Shown here: piece after piece, positions 28,423 through 36,093 of the stretch
How positions within the stretch are numbered: position 1 is the stretch's first letter
Layout of the letters: each line of letters starts with the position of its first letter
Origin: a virus
Virus record (IMG/VR): IMGVR_UViG_3300006914_000013
Span: 20,386 to 84,385 of that record
Reading direction: 5' to 3' (one strand)
Length of the DNA: 64,000 nt
Translations under genes and position numbers: made by a program
Notes under the pieces: generated by a model
The model's input: the letters and a program-made list of their open reading frames with translations, nothing else
Databases searched by the model: none
What the model was told of the DNA's origin: nothing

Positions 28423-28881
28423 TCAGCTTAGCCGGTAAAACCCTGACATCGGCAGGGTCAGCAAGGGTTTGAATACCTCCGGCGAACCTTGCTCATCCAC
28501 CGCTGGCACCACACGCAGGGTGTCGCAGTCCATTCTAAATTCCAGCGACTGCCACGGCCCTTTGGGGGGGCCGAGCCGACTGACTCGGACCTGCAACACT
28601 TCCTCCCCCTGGTCACCGATGGCGAAGAACTGGAAGCGTGCGGCGTCGTCGACCGGGTGCCCTTCCTGTTCGGCCCACTGGACGATCGCCTTGGCGCAGC
28701 GGCCCGCGAGGACACGCAGCGCAGCGAGCGGTTGGACCGAGCTGTCACGGCAGGGGTCAAACTTTCGGTACCGGGCGACAACCCGTTCCAGCGGGCTGCG
28801 GGGATCGCGGCACACAGGCGGCGGGAGTCCACGCTTGGCACGGTGGTTCGCAAGGCTCAGGACATTACTTTGGCTCATCAT
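28423..28881 (-). CDS. Hypothetical protein, 152 aa
   Basis: Starts with two consecutive ATGs; AAGGAA lies seven bases upstream of the first. The start overlaps the end of the 248-aa gene by 17 nt. The protein has a basic N-terminus (LANHRAKRGLPPPV) and a beta-rich C-terminal half with EEVLQVRVSRLG. No family recognised. Confidence 0.7.
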   Translation of the reverse strand: MMSQSNVLSLANHRAKRGLPPPVCRDPRSPLERVVARYRKFDPCRDSSVQPLAALRVLAGRCAKAIVQWAEQEGHPVDDAARFQFFAIGDQGEEVLQVRVSRLGPPKGPWQSLEFRMDCDTLRVVPAVDEQGSPEVFKPLLTLPMSGFYRLS

Positions 28882-29611
28882 GGTGGTATTCCTTTTCAGG
28901 TGGGTTTAACAACCGCAAGACCCAGTGCTCTTTGAACAGCTGCTTGCGGGTGGTGGGGTCGGGATCGACCGTGACGCCGGGTTGCGGGGCGAGGAACTGA
29001 ATGCGTTCCAGCGGGACCGCGTTGGGGTGTTCCAGTTTCAGCACGGGCCGGGGCAGCCCGAGCAGCGGGCTTCGTTCCTGCAGGTAGGCGGCTCGTTGAA
29101 ACGGGTCCTCCAGCTGCACGGCCAGTTGTTCCAGTTCGTACTCGTTGTAGTCGCTGGCGAGGAACCACAGCACCGTCCAGCTCTCACCTGGTAGAGCCAG
29201 TCCGAGCAGGTCGGTGGCGCAGTACAGGGCGAACTCGGCTTCCTCGGGCTCCAGCAGCACCCCCTCTGGCCAAGTCTTGTCGATTTCCGAGAGGGGGAAC
29301 AGCGCACCCGACCAGCTGCTGCGAGCCATGGCGCGCAAGGTGTAGGCAGCCCAGCGGTCACCGGTGAAACCCAGCGCCAGGGTCCACACGCCCGGCTCCA
29401 GTTCCGACAGGCCCACCGATTGCAAACGGCGCAGGGCTTCCGAGCGCATCCAATACGTCAGGAAGGTTTCCCCGGCGTCCCCGGGTTTGACTTCGATCCA
29501 CTCATCCCCGTCGCCGTCCTGCGGCTCGATCTTGAAGGCCCGGCACGGTGAATGGTCATAGGTAAGCGCCGCGAGCCGTTGTTCCTGCTCGCGGATCTGT
29601 TCAGGGGTCAT
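28865..29611 (-). CDS. Hypothetical acidic protein, 248 aa
   Basis: The ATG at 29611 has AGGAA seven bases upstream; the longer frame to 29746 would run into the previous gene. The protein is Trp/Leu/Glu-rich and probably globular (WIEVKPGDAGETFLTYWMR, WTVLWFLASDYNEYELEQL). No motif or family was recognised. It is coupled between the WYL_2-like gene and the 152-aa gene. Confidence 0.7.
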   Translation of the reverse strand: MTPEQIREQEQRLAALTYDHSPCRAFKIEPQDGDGDEWIEVKPGDAGETFLTYWMRSEALRRLQSVGLSELEPGVWTLALGFTGDRWAAYTLRAMARSSWSGALFPLSEIDKTWPEGVLLEPEEAEFALYCATDLLGLALPGESWTVLWFLASDYNEYELEQLAVQLEDPFQRAAYLQERSPLLGLPRPVLKLEHPNAVPLERIQFLAPQPGVTVDPDPTTRKQLFKEHWVLRLLNPPEKEYHHDEPK

Positions 29612-29612
29612 A

Positions 29613-29876
29613 TCAAAGTTCCTCAATGAGTACGGGCACTTCCAGCAAGCGGTCAACGCTAAAGCTGCGCAAGCCCTGGGCTTCGGTGTCCCACACCAGC
29701 AGGTTGCCCGCAGGCATCGGCCGCCCCGGTTTCGCCTCGGCGTCAACCGGTGGCGGGGGTGGCATGCGGGAGGGGTGGAGGGTCGCGAGCAGGGTGCGCT
29801 CGCTGTTGTCGGCTTTCAGAAAAACTATGCGGGTCACGCCTTTTTCCAGCAGCGCACGCAGTTCTTGAATGTGCAT
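29613..29876 (-). CDS. SH3-like beta-barrel protein (WYL_2/DUF2693-like)
   Basis: An 87-aa protein with AGAGG upstream. The pattern G-V-T-R-I-V-F-L-K-A-D, then R-T-L-L-A-T-L, and NLLVWDTEAQGLRSFSVDRL matches the small phage WYL_2 (DUF2693) family, which has an Sm/SH3-like barrel. The function is not established; the fold often binds nucleic acid or peptides. Confidence 0.65.
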   Translation of the reverse strand: MHIQELRALLEKGVTRIVFLKADNSERTLLATLHPSRMPPPPPVDAEAKPGRPMPAGNLLVWDTEAQGLRSFSVDRLLEVPVLIEEL

Positions 29877-30014
29877 CGGGCACCTCTTCTCGGGCGTCTT
29901 AGATCACCTGAGAGTAGCCGAGAGGTTTGGAATTCTGGATTCCCTGCCACACTTAGAGGGGGCTTGTGCCCTTCCCTCTTTTCAGCTGAGCCCGTTGCGG
30001 GCCTGGAGAACGCC

Positions 30015-30221
30015 GTGAGCAACCCCCCTACCCCTGTCCCAGCGAAGAAGGTCAAGCCTTGGCCGGAAGCGCACGCCACCAACGGCGCGTGGGAGAGTAA
30101 TTCGAACACTGGCCGGGCGCAGACCTGCATCCAGTTCCTGCAGGCCCACGGTTTCCTCAATGACCATCAGGCCGATGCGCTGCGCACGCAGGTAACGGAA
30201 CGCAGCGCCGCCACCGACTAG
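30015..30221 (+). CDS. Small + strand protein, 68 aa
   Basis: A GTG start four bases after GGAGAA; the frame stays open further upstream but has no better start. The C-terminal half [20 protein letters not shown] resembles the core motif of the paralogue array at 55.9-58.7 kb (short helix, G-L/F-L-T/N-D, helix). It converges with the Arc-type gene, overlapping by 4 nt. It is the only + strand gene in this region, which makes it a likely small, differently regulated gene. Confidence 0.45.
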   Translation: MSNPPTPVPAKKVKPWPEAHATNGAWESNSNTGRAQTCIQFLQAHGFLNDHQADALRTQVTERSAATD

Positions 30222-30652
30222 TCCGCGCCGAGCTGCGCCCGCAGCTCCTTGATCGCTTCCTTCGCGTTGGGGTGACGTTGGGCCAACAGGTCCAGCGTCT
30301 CCCCGATGGCGTTGCTGCTGATGCGTTCCTGAATGGACAGCTCGCGTTCCGTGGCCTGCAACATCGACCACATCAGCGTCTGCCGGTCCATCCACCACTC
30401 CATCGCCACCAGGCATTCCGAGTTCATGCTGCGTAAATGCACGCGGGCGTAGCGCGCCATGCGGTGGCGCATGTCGTCCGGCATGCGCACCACGAACTTG
30501 TCTGCTGTCCGGGAGTCACCACCGCCGTAGTTGGTACGCGGGATCGGCACCGGCACTTCCTTGGGCAGCACCTGGAAGAACGATTGCGACGCAGGTTCTG
30601 GCCTCTGCAACGCGGCACGGGCACGGGTCAGCAGGCTATCAATGTCACTCAA
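30218..30652 (-). CDS. Arc-type ribbon-helix-helix transcription regulator
   Basis: 144 aa. No ATG is available; the TTG at 30652 overlaps the upstream stop as TTGA and has GGAG eight bases upstream. Residues ~50-90 ([20 protein letters not shown], then S-M-N-S-E) match the Arc repressor family: a beta strand that enters the major groove followed by two helices. A C-terminal helical tail of ~55 residues is added. Candidate controller of phage promoters, possibly of the dispersed repeats described below. Confidence 0.8.
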   Translation of the reverse strand: MSDIDSLLTRARAALQRPEPASQSFFQVLPKEVPVPIPRTNYGGGDSRTADKFVVRMPDDMRHRMARYARVHLRSMNSECLVAMEWWMDRQTLMWSMLQATERELSIQERISSNAIGETLDLLAQRHPNAKEAIKELRAQLGAD

Positions 30653-30879
30653 AACCAAGTCTCCACGATGTCGGGGGCGTCACAGTCCGCTCTGCCCATA
30701 GGGTACAAACCAAAGGGCAGCAGGGCGCGCACGCCCTCCAGGGTTGTCGCTGAAACGGTTTCCCCGGTCGGCACCACCTGCCCCGCGATCGCCAGCGCTT
30801 TGTGGGCGATGTATATCTCGGGGTGGTTGGCCGGGCGTAGGTACACCGTCCACATGGCCAAGTAGCGATCCGCTCCCAT
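30649..30879 (-). CDS. Hypothetical protein, 76 aa
   Basis: Starts with ATG eight bases after AGGGG. A small alpha/beta protein ([20 protein letters not shown]) whose stop overlaps the TTG start of the Arc-type gene, so the two are co-translated. No family recognised. Confidence 0.65.
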   Translation of the reverse strand: MGADRYLAMWTVYLRPANHPEIYIAHKALAIAGQVVPTGETVSATTLEGVRALLPFGLYPMGRADCDAPDIVETWF

Positions 30880-30890
30880 TCATGCGCCCC

Positions 30891-31307
30891 TCAGAGAAAA
30901 GTGCAGGGGCGCCAGGTCGGCGCCCGCTTCGGTTTGGGGAAGCGCAGGTAGCGGTCATGCAGGCGCAGAGCATCGTAGCGCTGCATGCGCAAGACGTAAG
31001 CCTGCACCACCTCGACCATGTCCTTGTGCCCGGCTTCCGCTTCGGCCCAGGTGCAATAGCGCATCTGTTCTTCGTTGAGAAACCCGCCGCCGAAGACCAT
31101 GGTTTCAAACAACACTGGCGGGTGGTTGGGGCCGTACCAGTTGTGGTCAATGCTGAGAAACACCGTGCTGATCCACACCTTGCCAACATAGTCTGCGGCT
31201 ACCCGGCGGACCTCCCGCGACGTTTCATACCACTTGGCCCACTCCATCAGGTCGCGGACCTTCACGGGCGTGTGACCGTCCAGGATGTACTTGTCGTCGA
31301 CGAACAT
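30891..31307 (-). CDS. Conserved phage hypothetical protein, 138 aa
   Basis: The pattern KYILDGHTPVKV, VWISTVFLSIDHNW, PVLFETMVFGG and YCTWAEAEAGHKDMV recurs, from memory, in many unrelated phages as an uncharacterised protein. The ATG overlaps the last base of the upstream mvaT-like stop (TGATG), so it is translated with that gene. Confidence 0.75.
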   Translation of the reverse strand: MFVDDKYILDGHTPVKVRDLMEWAKWYETSREVRRVAADYVGKVWISTVFLSIDHNWYGPNHPPVLFETMVFGGGFLNEEQMRYCTWAEAEAGHKDMVEVVQAYVLRMQRYDALRLHDRYLRFPKPKRAPTWRPCTFL

Positions 31308-31714
31308 CAGCCGCGTTTCATCCAGGTCAGGACCGTCTCTAGCCCGTACTGTTCAGTCCACGCCAAGAGAGTCTTGTGATCGCGGCGTCTGGACATCACG
31401 GTTTCCCCGGTGTGCGGGTTGGTCCAGAGCTTGTCCTTATGGGCGTCGTACCCGGCCTTCACTCTGCTGGCTCTGCCTGTTTTAGTCAGGGCCGGGGTTT
31501 TTACTTCCGCTTCCTTGGCGGCCCCATACTGCGCTTCAAGGAAGCCGTACAGCTTCGCTTTGCTGAACGAATGCTTGGTCAGCAAGGCCTCTAACTCAGA
31601 ACTGAACTCTAACTCCCGCTTCAACTCCGGGTCGTTCTTGAGTTCTTCAAGGGCGGTAACTTGTTTCGCTAGCGCTAATTCCGCCGCAGTGTACAGGGCA
31701 ATTTTCTCAAACAT
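31307..31714 (-). CDS. MvaT-like nucleoid protein, copy 1
   Basis: 135 aa from the second of two ATGs (six bases after AAGGAA). An N-terminal coiled coil with LEELKNDPELKRELEF matches the oligomerisation helix of Pseudomonas MvaT/MvaU. The C-terminal domain W-T-N-P-H-T-G-E-T-V then HKTLLAWTEQYG matches the MvaT DNA-binding domain. MvaT proteins coat AT-rich foreign DNA and silence it. A phage or plasmid copy may silence its own genes in the host or co-oligomerise with host MvaT. Confidence 0.88.
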   Translation of the reverse strand: MFEKIALYTAAELALAKQVTALEELKNDPELKRELEFSSELEALLTKHSFSKAKLYGFLEAQYGAAKEAEVKTPALTKTGRASRVKAGYDAHKDKLWTNPHTGETVMSRRRDHKTLLAWTEQYGLETVLTWMKRG

Positions 31715-31747
31715 CATAACTTCCTTAGTATTGAATTAGCGCCGGAC

Positions 31748-32116
31748 TTATTCTTGCAGCCAAGTATGCACGACAACTTCGCCGTACTTTTCTGCCCACT
31801 CCCTGTACTTAGAATGGCTAAGACGTTTGATCGTCAGGCGCTCTCCGGTGTGCGGGTTAAGAAAAGTCTTGGCTGGCTCGCGATTGACCACCTTGCGCTT
31901 GCCGCCCGTGGCTTTACCTTCTGCTGGCCGAGGCTCCACACCTAAGAGGGCCGCCACCGTTTCGCGGCTAACATCGAAGTCTTCCATCAGACGAGTTAAT
32001 GCAGCTTCGAACTCTAACTCGCGCTTGAGCGCGATGTCGTTTTTAAGTGCTTCAAAAGCCGCGAGTTGTTTGCCCAGCTCTAGTTCCGCAGCGCGGAACT
32101 CTGCAATTTTAGACAT
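31748..32116 (-). CDS. MvaT-like nucleoid protein, copy 2
   Basis: 122 aa from the ATG at 32116 (AAGGAA, seven bases). It has the same architecture as the downstream copy: helix with FEALKNDIALKRELEFEA, a basic linker (KATGGKRKVV), and the DNA-binding segment FLNPHTGERLTIKRLSHSKY ending in W-A-E-K-Y-G. The two genes are 33 nt apart and are clear but diverged paralogues. Two versions could form hetero-oligomers with different DNA affinity. Confidence 0.88.
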   Translation of the reverse strand: MSKIAEFRAAELELGKQLAAFEALKNDIALKRELEFEAALTRLMEDFDVSRETVAALLGVEPRPAEGKATGGKRKVVNREPAKTFLNPHTGERLTIKRLSHSKYREWAEKYGEVVVHTWLQE

Positions 32117-32136
32117 GACCGATTCCTTACTACTCA

Positions 32137-32166
32137 AATAAAACGGGCTGCCAATACGGCAGCCCG
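32137..32166 (-). terminator. Rho-independent terminator or attenuator upstream of the mvaT pair
   Basis: On the minus strand a perfect 9-bp stem (CGGGCTGCC with GGCAGCCCG, five-base loop) is followed by TTTTATTTG. It follows the 205-aa gene and lies 27 bases before the first mvaT-like start, so the mvaT pair needs read-through or its own promoter inside this short gap. Confidence 0.75.
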
Positions 32167-32182
32167 GCGCAGGGTGTGTGAC

Positions 32183-32800
32183 CTAAGCCCGGTGTTCGCA
32201 GACTTCTTCTTTGATGCTGATCTGGATCGTGGAAAGCACCGTGAAGCCGTAGCTACGCGCCTTGCGGCCCGCTGCCAGTTCGGCTTCCAACTGGCTGCCC
32301 TGGAGTTCTTCGTGGAAGAACGGCAGTTCCAGACCGTCCGGTCGGCGGATGCGCAACAGCACTTCGACGCGACGTTTGAGGACACTGAATTCAACGCGGG
32401 GCTTAACTGGAACCGGAACGCTAGGCTTAGCAATTAGCGGCTTGATAGCAGCTTTAGCTTTAGGTTTCGGTGGGGGGACGGCAGAGGATATAACGGTGTC
32501 GATGCCTAACGCTAAGCGCATCTGTTGCTCAAGCTCATCACGCTCGGCTTGCTGCTTAGCGGCTGGCGTTAGCTGCTGATCAGGGGCGGTGAAGGAAAAA
32601 ATTAACTCTTCTAAGGGGGCATCACGGAGAGCGGCTAACTCCCGTTCCTGCGCTTCACGTAGGCGGCGAGCTTCTTTTTTCTTTGAGACGAAGTGCTGGT
32701 GTTTAGGGGTAGGTTCTTCAACGTAGGCAGCTAACATCGCCTGTATTTGAGAGTCCATTTCCGCCAGCTTACTAAATCCTGATCCCGCATTTAAAGCCAT
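32183..32800 (-). CDS. Hypothetical helical protein, 205 aa
   Basis: The ATG at 32800 has TAGGAG nine bases upstream. The first ~130 residues are highly charged and helical (KKKEARRLREAQERELAALR). The C-terminal ~60 residues contain a beta-rich segment (VEVLLRIRRPDGLELPFFHE). No family recognised. It is the first gene after a plausible sigma-70 promoter. Confidence 0.65.
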   Translation of the reverse strand: MALNAGSGFSKLAEMDSQIQAMLAAYVEEPTPKHQHFVSKKKEARRLREAQERELAALRDAPLEELIFSFTAPDQQLTPAAKQQAERDELEQQMRLALGIDTVISSAVPPPKPKAKAAIKPLIAKPSVPVPVKPRVEFSVLKRRVEVLLRIRRPDGLELPFFHEELQGSQLEAELAAGRKARSYGFTVLSTIQISIKEEVCEHRA

Positions 32801-32857
32801 TCGTTGGCTCCTAATTGTAATGTTGCCAGTCAGTCCGTGGGTTGTAAGGTGCCTATC

Positions 32858-32885
32858 ATTTAAAAGAATATCAAGCCCTTGACAA
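32858..32885 (-). promoter_or_regulatory. Putative sigma-70 promoter
   Basis: Minus strand TTGTCA (32885-32880), 16 bases, TTAAAT (32863-32858). It lies in the AT-richer 160-base gap upstream of the 205-aa gene, between it and the 88-aa gene. It would drive the 205-aa gene and, past the attenuator, the mvaT pair. Confidence 0.5.
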
Positions 32886-32961
32886 CAAAATGCTATCAAC
32901 CTCGCGCAATGGAAAACCTCGGCTACACTACGCCGAAAATTTCCCACCCTGTTGGGTTAAC

Positions 32962-33228
32962 TCACAGCAGTGCGAGCGAGCTACCACTTAGGTCCCATTC
33001 CTGCGCAGCCCACAACAGCACGTCTTTCATGGGCAGGCCGGTCTGTTCCGCCACCGGGCGGTAGCGTTCGAACAGGGTCTGTGCGCCCGCTTCCCGAAAG
33101 TGAAACTCGGTGCCGGCACCGCGGTTGTACAGCACCGAGGGCAGCATAAAGTCGATGTCCAGGTACTGCCCTTCCCCGCGAGCTTTTCGACAGGCGGTGA
33201 GGATCTGCGTGGCCAACGGTGCGTTCAT
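32962..33228 (-). CDS. Hypothetical protein, 88 aa
   Basis: The ATG at 33228 overlaps the upstream stop (ATGA). A small alpha/beta protein (GQYLDIDFMLPSVLYNRGAG). No motif recognised. It is the last gene of the methyltransferase transcription unit. Confidence 0.65.
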   Translation of the reverse strand: MNAPLATQILTACRKARGEGQYLDIDFMLPSVLYNRGAGTEFHFREAGAQTLFERYRPVAEQTGLPMKDVLLWAAQEWDLSGSSLALL

Positions 33229-33617
33229 GGCTGGTCCTCGATCGGCGGGATTTCGTCGTCGCAGCATTCACACTGCAACGGTTCTGAGTACCGCAGCTCC
33301 GTGGCCACCACCCGGAGCAGGTAACTTTCCGGGTGGCGCAGGCCGTAGAGCAGATCGCGCAGCAGCACGCGCATGCAGCGCCGACAGATCGCCCGGCCTT
33401 CGTCGGTGATGCAGACGAAGCGCCGGCCTTCCACGGCGTCCTCCAGAAAGCGCAGCGTGGCGCGCAGCTGGTGCCCGTCGCTGATCTGGTAGAACACGTC
33501 ACGGTAACCGGTGCGCAGGCGCTTGCCGGTGCGCCGGTCGTACAGATCGCCGTGGACCTCTTCGTAGTGCCCTGGCTGTGGAAACAGGTCGAGCTGGTTA
33601 CGCGACGGATACCCCAT
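33225..33617 (-). CDS. Small Cys-rich protein, 130 aa
   Basis: Begins inside the 3' end of the methyltransferase gene (20-nt overlap). Two cysteine pairs, CRRC near residue 80 and CECC near 118, could form a zinc site. The start NQLDLFPQPG is reminiscent of phage proteins with a clamp-binding-like QLDLF motif. Function unknown; it may be linked to the methyltransferase or to replication. Confidence 0.6.
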   Translation of the reverse strand: MGYPSRNQLDLFPQPGHYEEVHGDLYDRRTGKRLRTGYRDVFYQISDGHQLRATLRFLEDAVEGRRFVCITDEGRAICRRCMRVLLRDLLYGLRHPESYLLRVVATELRYSEPLQCECCDDEIPPIEDQP

Positions 33618-34740
33618 GACCTGCCCCCTCGGCGTCCATGAACGCTTCTATGAAGACTTGAGCCGCTTGCGCGTTGACGGCATTGCCATAGCCGCGCAGG
33701 CGTCCCACTCGGCCGGGTATCCCATGAGCCAGCGGGAATGTTCCGGCCTCAACTGGCCGCCACTTTCCATCCCGGCAGCCGAGCCAGTCAGCAGTTCGCC
33801 AGAAGCCGTTAACCGGGCCGGGGTGCAGAGGTACGCCTGCCTCGGGAGCTGGTCGTTCCGTTCCCGGCCGTCCCGGGTGGCCACCATGCCCGGGGTGTCC
33901 TTGTGGTCCCGGGTGGTCGGCGTGGTCCAGCCGCACAGGTGATACGACACGACTTCCACCGTCTTGCGGGAGCTGTCGTTGTTCCCCGCTGCGTTGTTGC
34001 CGTTCTGCGCTGGCGTCCCGGCCATCGGCGTCGGCCAGCCCGCGAGCTGGGTGCAAGTGTGCAAGGCCATCCCGCCCTGCTTGTTCGCCGAGTTCCCCGG
34101 GCCGTTGGTGTCCGAGGTCTTGGGTGTCGGCCAGCCTGTCAGCGTTACCGCTGCCGCCAAGTCCGGCCCGTGATTGCGCATAGCTTCCCGCAGACCACCC
34201 TCGGGTGAACGCACTCCCTTGTCGGCCAGGCTGGCTGTTGGCGTAGGCCACCCAGTACAGTCGGTCACGAATGTGCGGCGCACCGACCCCCGCAGACGGG
34301 AACGGGACGGCCCCAAAGGCGTAATCCAGGGCTTCCAGGTTAGCGTGTACAAGGTCGACCCAAGGGTCGACAGCCTTGCTCGCAACTTGCTCTCCAAAAA
34401 CGACTGAAGGCTTTGACTGCTCGATGAGCCAGGCAAAACTTGGCCAGAGGTGTCTTGGGTCCTCAAACCCCGCTCCAATGCCTGCCGCGGAGAAAGGCTG
34501 ACACGGACAAGATCCAGTCCAAACAGCCCGGTCATCAGGCCATCCGGCGGCACGCAGGGCATAAGACCAGCCGCCAAGGCCGGCGAAGAAATGGCACTGG
34601 GTGAAGCCGAACAGGTCACGGGGTTCGACATCCTCGATACTCCTTTCATCCACGATGCCGGGGGCGATCAGGCCCTCGGCGATCAGGTTGCGCAGCCATT
34701 GCGCAGCGTAAGGGTCAATCTCGTTGTAATACGCGGCCAC
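33598..34740 (-). CDS. C5-cytosine DNA methyltransferase
   Basis: 380 aa from a GTG start directly after the neighbouring stop. Motif I is FFAGLGGWSYAL near residue 50, the catalytic Pro-Cys is in GSCPCQPFS near 80, the motif VI equivalent is FGEQV, motif VIII RDRLYWVA near 165, and motif X GNAVNAQAAQVFIEAF near the end. Between residues ~180 and 320 the sequence is low complexity (Gly, Gln, His, Asp) where a target-recognition domain is expected. It probably protects phage DNA or regulates genes by methylation. A second long frame overlaps most of the gene. Confidence 0.9.
   Translation of the reverse strand: MAAYYNEIDPYAAQWLRNLIAEGLIAPGIVDERSIEDVEPRDLFGFTQCHFFAGLGGWSYALRAAGWPDDRAVWTGSCPCQPFSAAGIGAGFEDPRHLWPSFAWLIEQSKPSVVFGEQVASKAVDPWVDLVHANLEALDYAFGAVPFPSAGVGAPHIRDRLYWVAYANSQPGRQGSAFTRGWSAGSYAQSRAGLGGSGNADRLADTQDLGHQRPGELGEQAGRDGLAHLHPARGLADADGRDASAERQQRSGEQRQLPQDGGSRVVSPVRLDHADHPGPQGHPGHGGHPGRPGTERPAPEAGVPLHPGPVNGFWRTADWLGCRDGKWRPVEAGTFPLAHGIPGRVGRLRGYGNAVNAQAAQVFIEAFMDAEGAGHGVSVA
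33648..34649 (-). CDS. Overlapping-frame ORF within the methyltransferase gene (333 aa)
   Basis: A 333-codon frame shifted relative to the methyltransferase, lying almost wholly inside it. Its product is not random: SLQSFLESKLRARLSTLGS, then T-L-T-W-K-P-W, four spaced G-W-P/T-T-P motifs, and the end HSRWLMGYPAEWDACAAMAM. I recall the same text in many database proteins linked to phage cytosine methyltransferases. Either it is expressed as a second protein, or the locus keeps both frames for another reason. A start in this frame is plausible at 34649 or 34631. Confidence 0.4.
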   Translation of the reverse strand: MKGVSRMSNPVTCSASPSAISSPALAAGLMPCVPPDGLMTGLFGLDLVRVSLSPRQALERGLRTQDTSGQVLPGSSSSQSLQSFLESKLRARLSTLGSTLYTLTWKPWITPLGPSRSRLRGSVRRTFVTDCTGWPTPTASLADKGVRSPEGGLREAMRNHGPDLAAAVTLTGWPTPKTSDTNGPGNSANKQGGMALHTCTQLAGWPTPMAGTPAQNGNNAAGNNDSSRKTVEVVSYHLCGWTTPTTRDHKDTPGMVATRDGRERNDQLPRQAYLCTPARLTASGELLTGSAAGMESGGQLRPEHSRWLMGYPAEWDACAAMAMPSTRKRLKSS

Positions 34741-34743
34741 GGG

Positions 34744-34962
34744 TCACCCCCACTTCTGCAATTGGACCGAAATGACTTGGTCCGTGGGGTAGTGCTGGGC
34801 CAGCCAGAGATAGGCCGCGTCGTAGTCGGCCGCCAACACCGGCACCTGCCAGCGCCACCCGTTGGGCTGTTCCAGGGTGACCAGGTAATAGTTATGCCGC
34901 AGGGCGAAGTGCTTCGCCCACCAGGCTTCCAGACACGACTTGGCTTGCAGAATCCAGAACAT
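34744..34962 (-). CDS. Hypothetical Trp-rich protein, 72 aa
   Basis: A compact protein with seven Trp in 72 residues and a WQVPVLAADYDAAYLWLAQH helix-strand pattern. It is 3 nt upstream of the methyltransferase GTG start, so it is probably co-transcribed. No family recognised. Confidence 0.65.
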   Translation of the reverse strand: MFWILQAKSCLEAWWAKHFALRHNYYLVTLEQPNGWRWQVPVLAADYDAAYLWLAQHYPTDQVISVQLQKWG

Positions 34963-34971
34963 GCCCAGCCC

Positions 34972-35505
34972 TCATGCGTTGGCCAGCAGCTCATTGATTC
35001 GTTCAACCAGCACGGTGGTGGACACCTGCTTGCGCGAGCCCTTCACCAGCTTCACCTGGATCAGGTTGCACAGCTGGCGCAGCAGCGGTTCGACGCTGCC
35101 ATAGGTGCGTTCCAGGCGGCGGGTCAGCGAGGTTTCCGGGAATTGCCAGTCGGTGTACTCGCGGCCGTTGACCAGGCGCATGGTCGGCGGCAGGGGCGGC
35201 CATACCGCTTCCTGCGCCTGACTCTCGGCGTTGTAGACCTTCGGGGTGTACGCCGCGCTCACGCTGCGCGGCATCATTGAGCCTTCGGCATCCCGGCCGC
35301 CGCCTTCAAACCCGGGCAGGGCCACGATGCTGTACGTCAGTTCACGATGTTTGACCTGCACGGCCACCGCCAGAATCTCGGTTCCGCACGGCAAGGTGCG
35401 CCGCAGGGTGCGCAGGGTCAACGGCGTGGCCGTGCCTGCTTTAGGGGTGGCGGGGGAGGAATTGACGGGGGGTTCCATGCAAACCAATGGATTCATCATG
35501 AACAT
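34972..35505 (-). CDS. Hypothetical protein, 177 aa
   Basis: The first Met has GGAG seven bases upstream. A Pro/Thr-rich N-terminus is followed by a basic helical C-terminal half (SLTRRLERTYGSVEPLLRQL, KQVSTTVLVERINELLANA) that could bind DNA. No clear family. Confidence 0.65.
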   Translation of the reverse strand: MFMMNPLVCMEPPVNSSPATPKAGTATPLTLRTLRRTLPCGTEILAVAVQVKHRELTYSIVALPGFEGGGRDAEGSMMPRSVSAAYTPKVYNAESQAQEAVWPPLPPTMRLVNGREYTDWQFPETSLTRRLERTYGSVEPLLRQLCNLIQVKLVKGSRKQVSTTVLVERINELLANA

Positions 35506-35546
35506 GTCAGGCTCCGAGGCTGATCATTCAGCCGTTTAGTTATGTC

Positions 35547-35831
35547 CTAGTGCAGCTGGTGAATCGTGACGCTGTCTGCCAGCCCATCGGTCGCCCACAA
35601 AGCGACCGGGCAGGATTGAACCTTCGGGTCAAACAACCCGAACAGGATTCGTGGGTCCACAGGGGGTGCGCCGTTCTGCAGGCGGTAGCCGGTAAGCGCG
35701 GCCAGCACAGCAGGGAAATCGGCGCATTGGATTACGGTTTCGGTGAAGGCTACACAGCCTGTGTCGACCTGCCACCGCTTCTTACTGACTACATGCACGT
35801 CGATTCTCCGATCAACTTGCGCCCTAGTCAT
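35547..35831 (-). CDS. Hypothetical protein, 94 aa
   Basis: A small alpha/beta protein (VQSCPVALWATDGLADSVTI) with a weak ribosome-binding site. A dispersed TGTGAA-type repeat lies about 67 nt upstream of its start. No family recognised. Confidence 0.55.
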   Translation of the reverse strand: MTRAQVDRRIDVHVVSKKRWQVDTGCVAFTETVIQCADFPAVLAALTGYRLQNGAPPVDPRILFGLFDPKVQSCPVALWATDGLADSVTIHQLH

Positions 35832-35897
35832 TTAACGATAGTCGGGGTTCCCAAACCCGATGTTAGAAACCCGAAAATCTGATTGCAGATTGCCATT

Positions 35898-35922
35898 TGT
35901 GAATTGTGAACTGTGAATTCAC
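35898..35922 (-). repeat. Dispersed TGTGAA...TTCAC element, copy 1
   Basis: Three tandem 7-8-base GTGAAYT units ending in an inverted TTCAC. It sits between the stop of the 54-aa gene and the 94-aa gene. It is one of six related copies, all just upstream of gene starts. Confidence 0.7.
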
Positions 35923-35924
35923 GG

Positions 35925-36089
35925 TCAATCGTACTCCTTGACCTGGAACCGGTAGTTGCTGTCTTCGGGGCCGCCTGAGCCCTCGCGCTTGCCTGCCTTG
36001 ATCCGGGTCACGGCCTCGTCCAGGGCGTCATCCAGGTCACTCTCTTCCTCGCCTTCCAGCTCGATGGTGATGCTGCGTTTCAGGGTCAT
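35925..36089 (-). CDS. Small acidic protein, 54 aa
   Basis: The ATG at 36089 is preceded by the leader GAAGGAATGACACC. Strongly acidic (EGEEESDLDDALDEAVTRIK), beginning with a strand-like MTLKRSITIEL. It could be a small antitoxin-like or inhibitor protein, but nothing diagnostic is seen. Confidence 0.55.
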   Translation of the reverse strand: MTLKRSITIELEGEEESDLDDALDEAVTRIKAGKREGSGGPEDSNYRFQVKEYD

Positions 36090-36093
36090 GGTG

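Noticed and set aside
29982-30416. 144-codon minus-strand frame across the Arc-type gene
   Set aside because: It lies in another frame of the Arc-type gene and gives Arg/Gly-rich noise.
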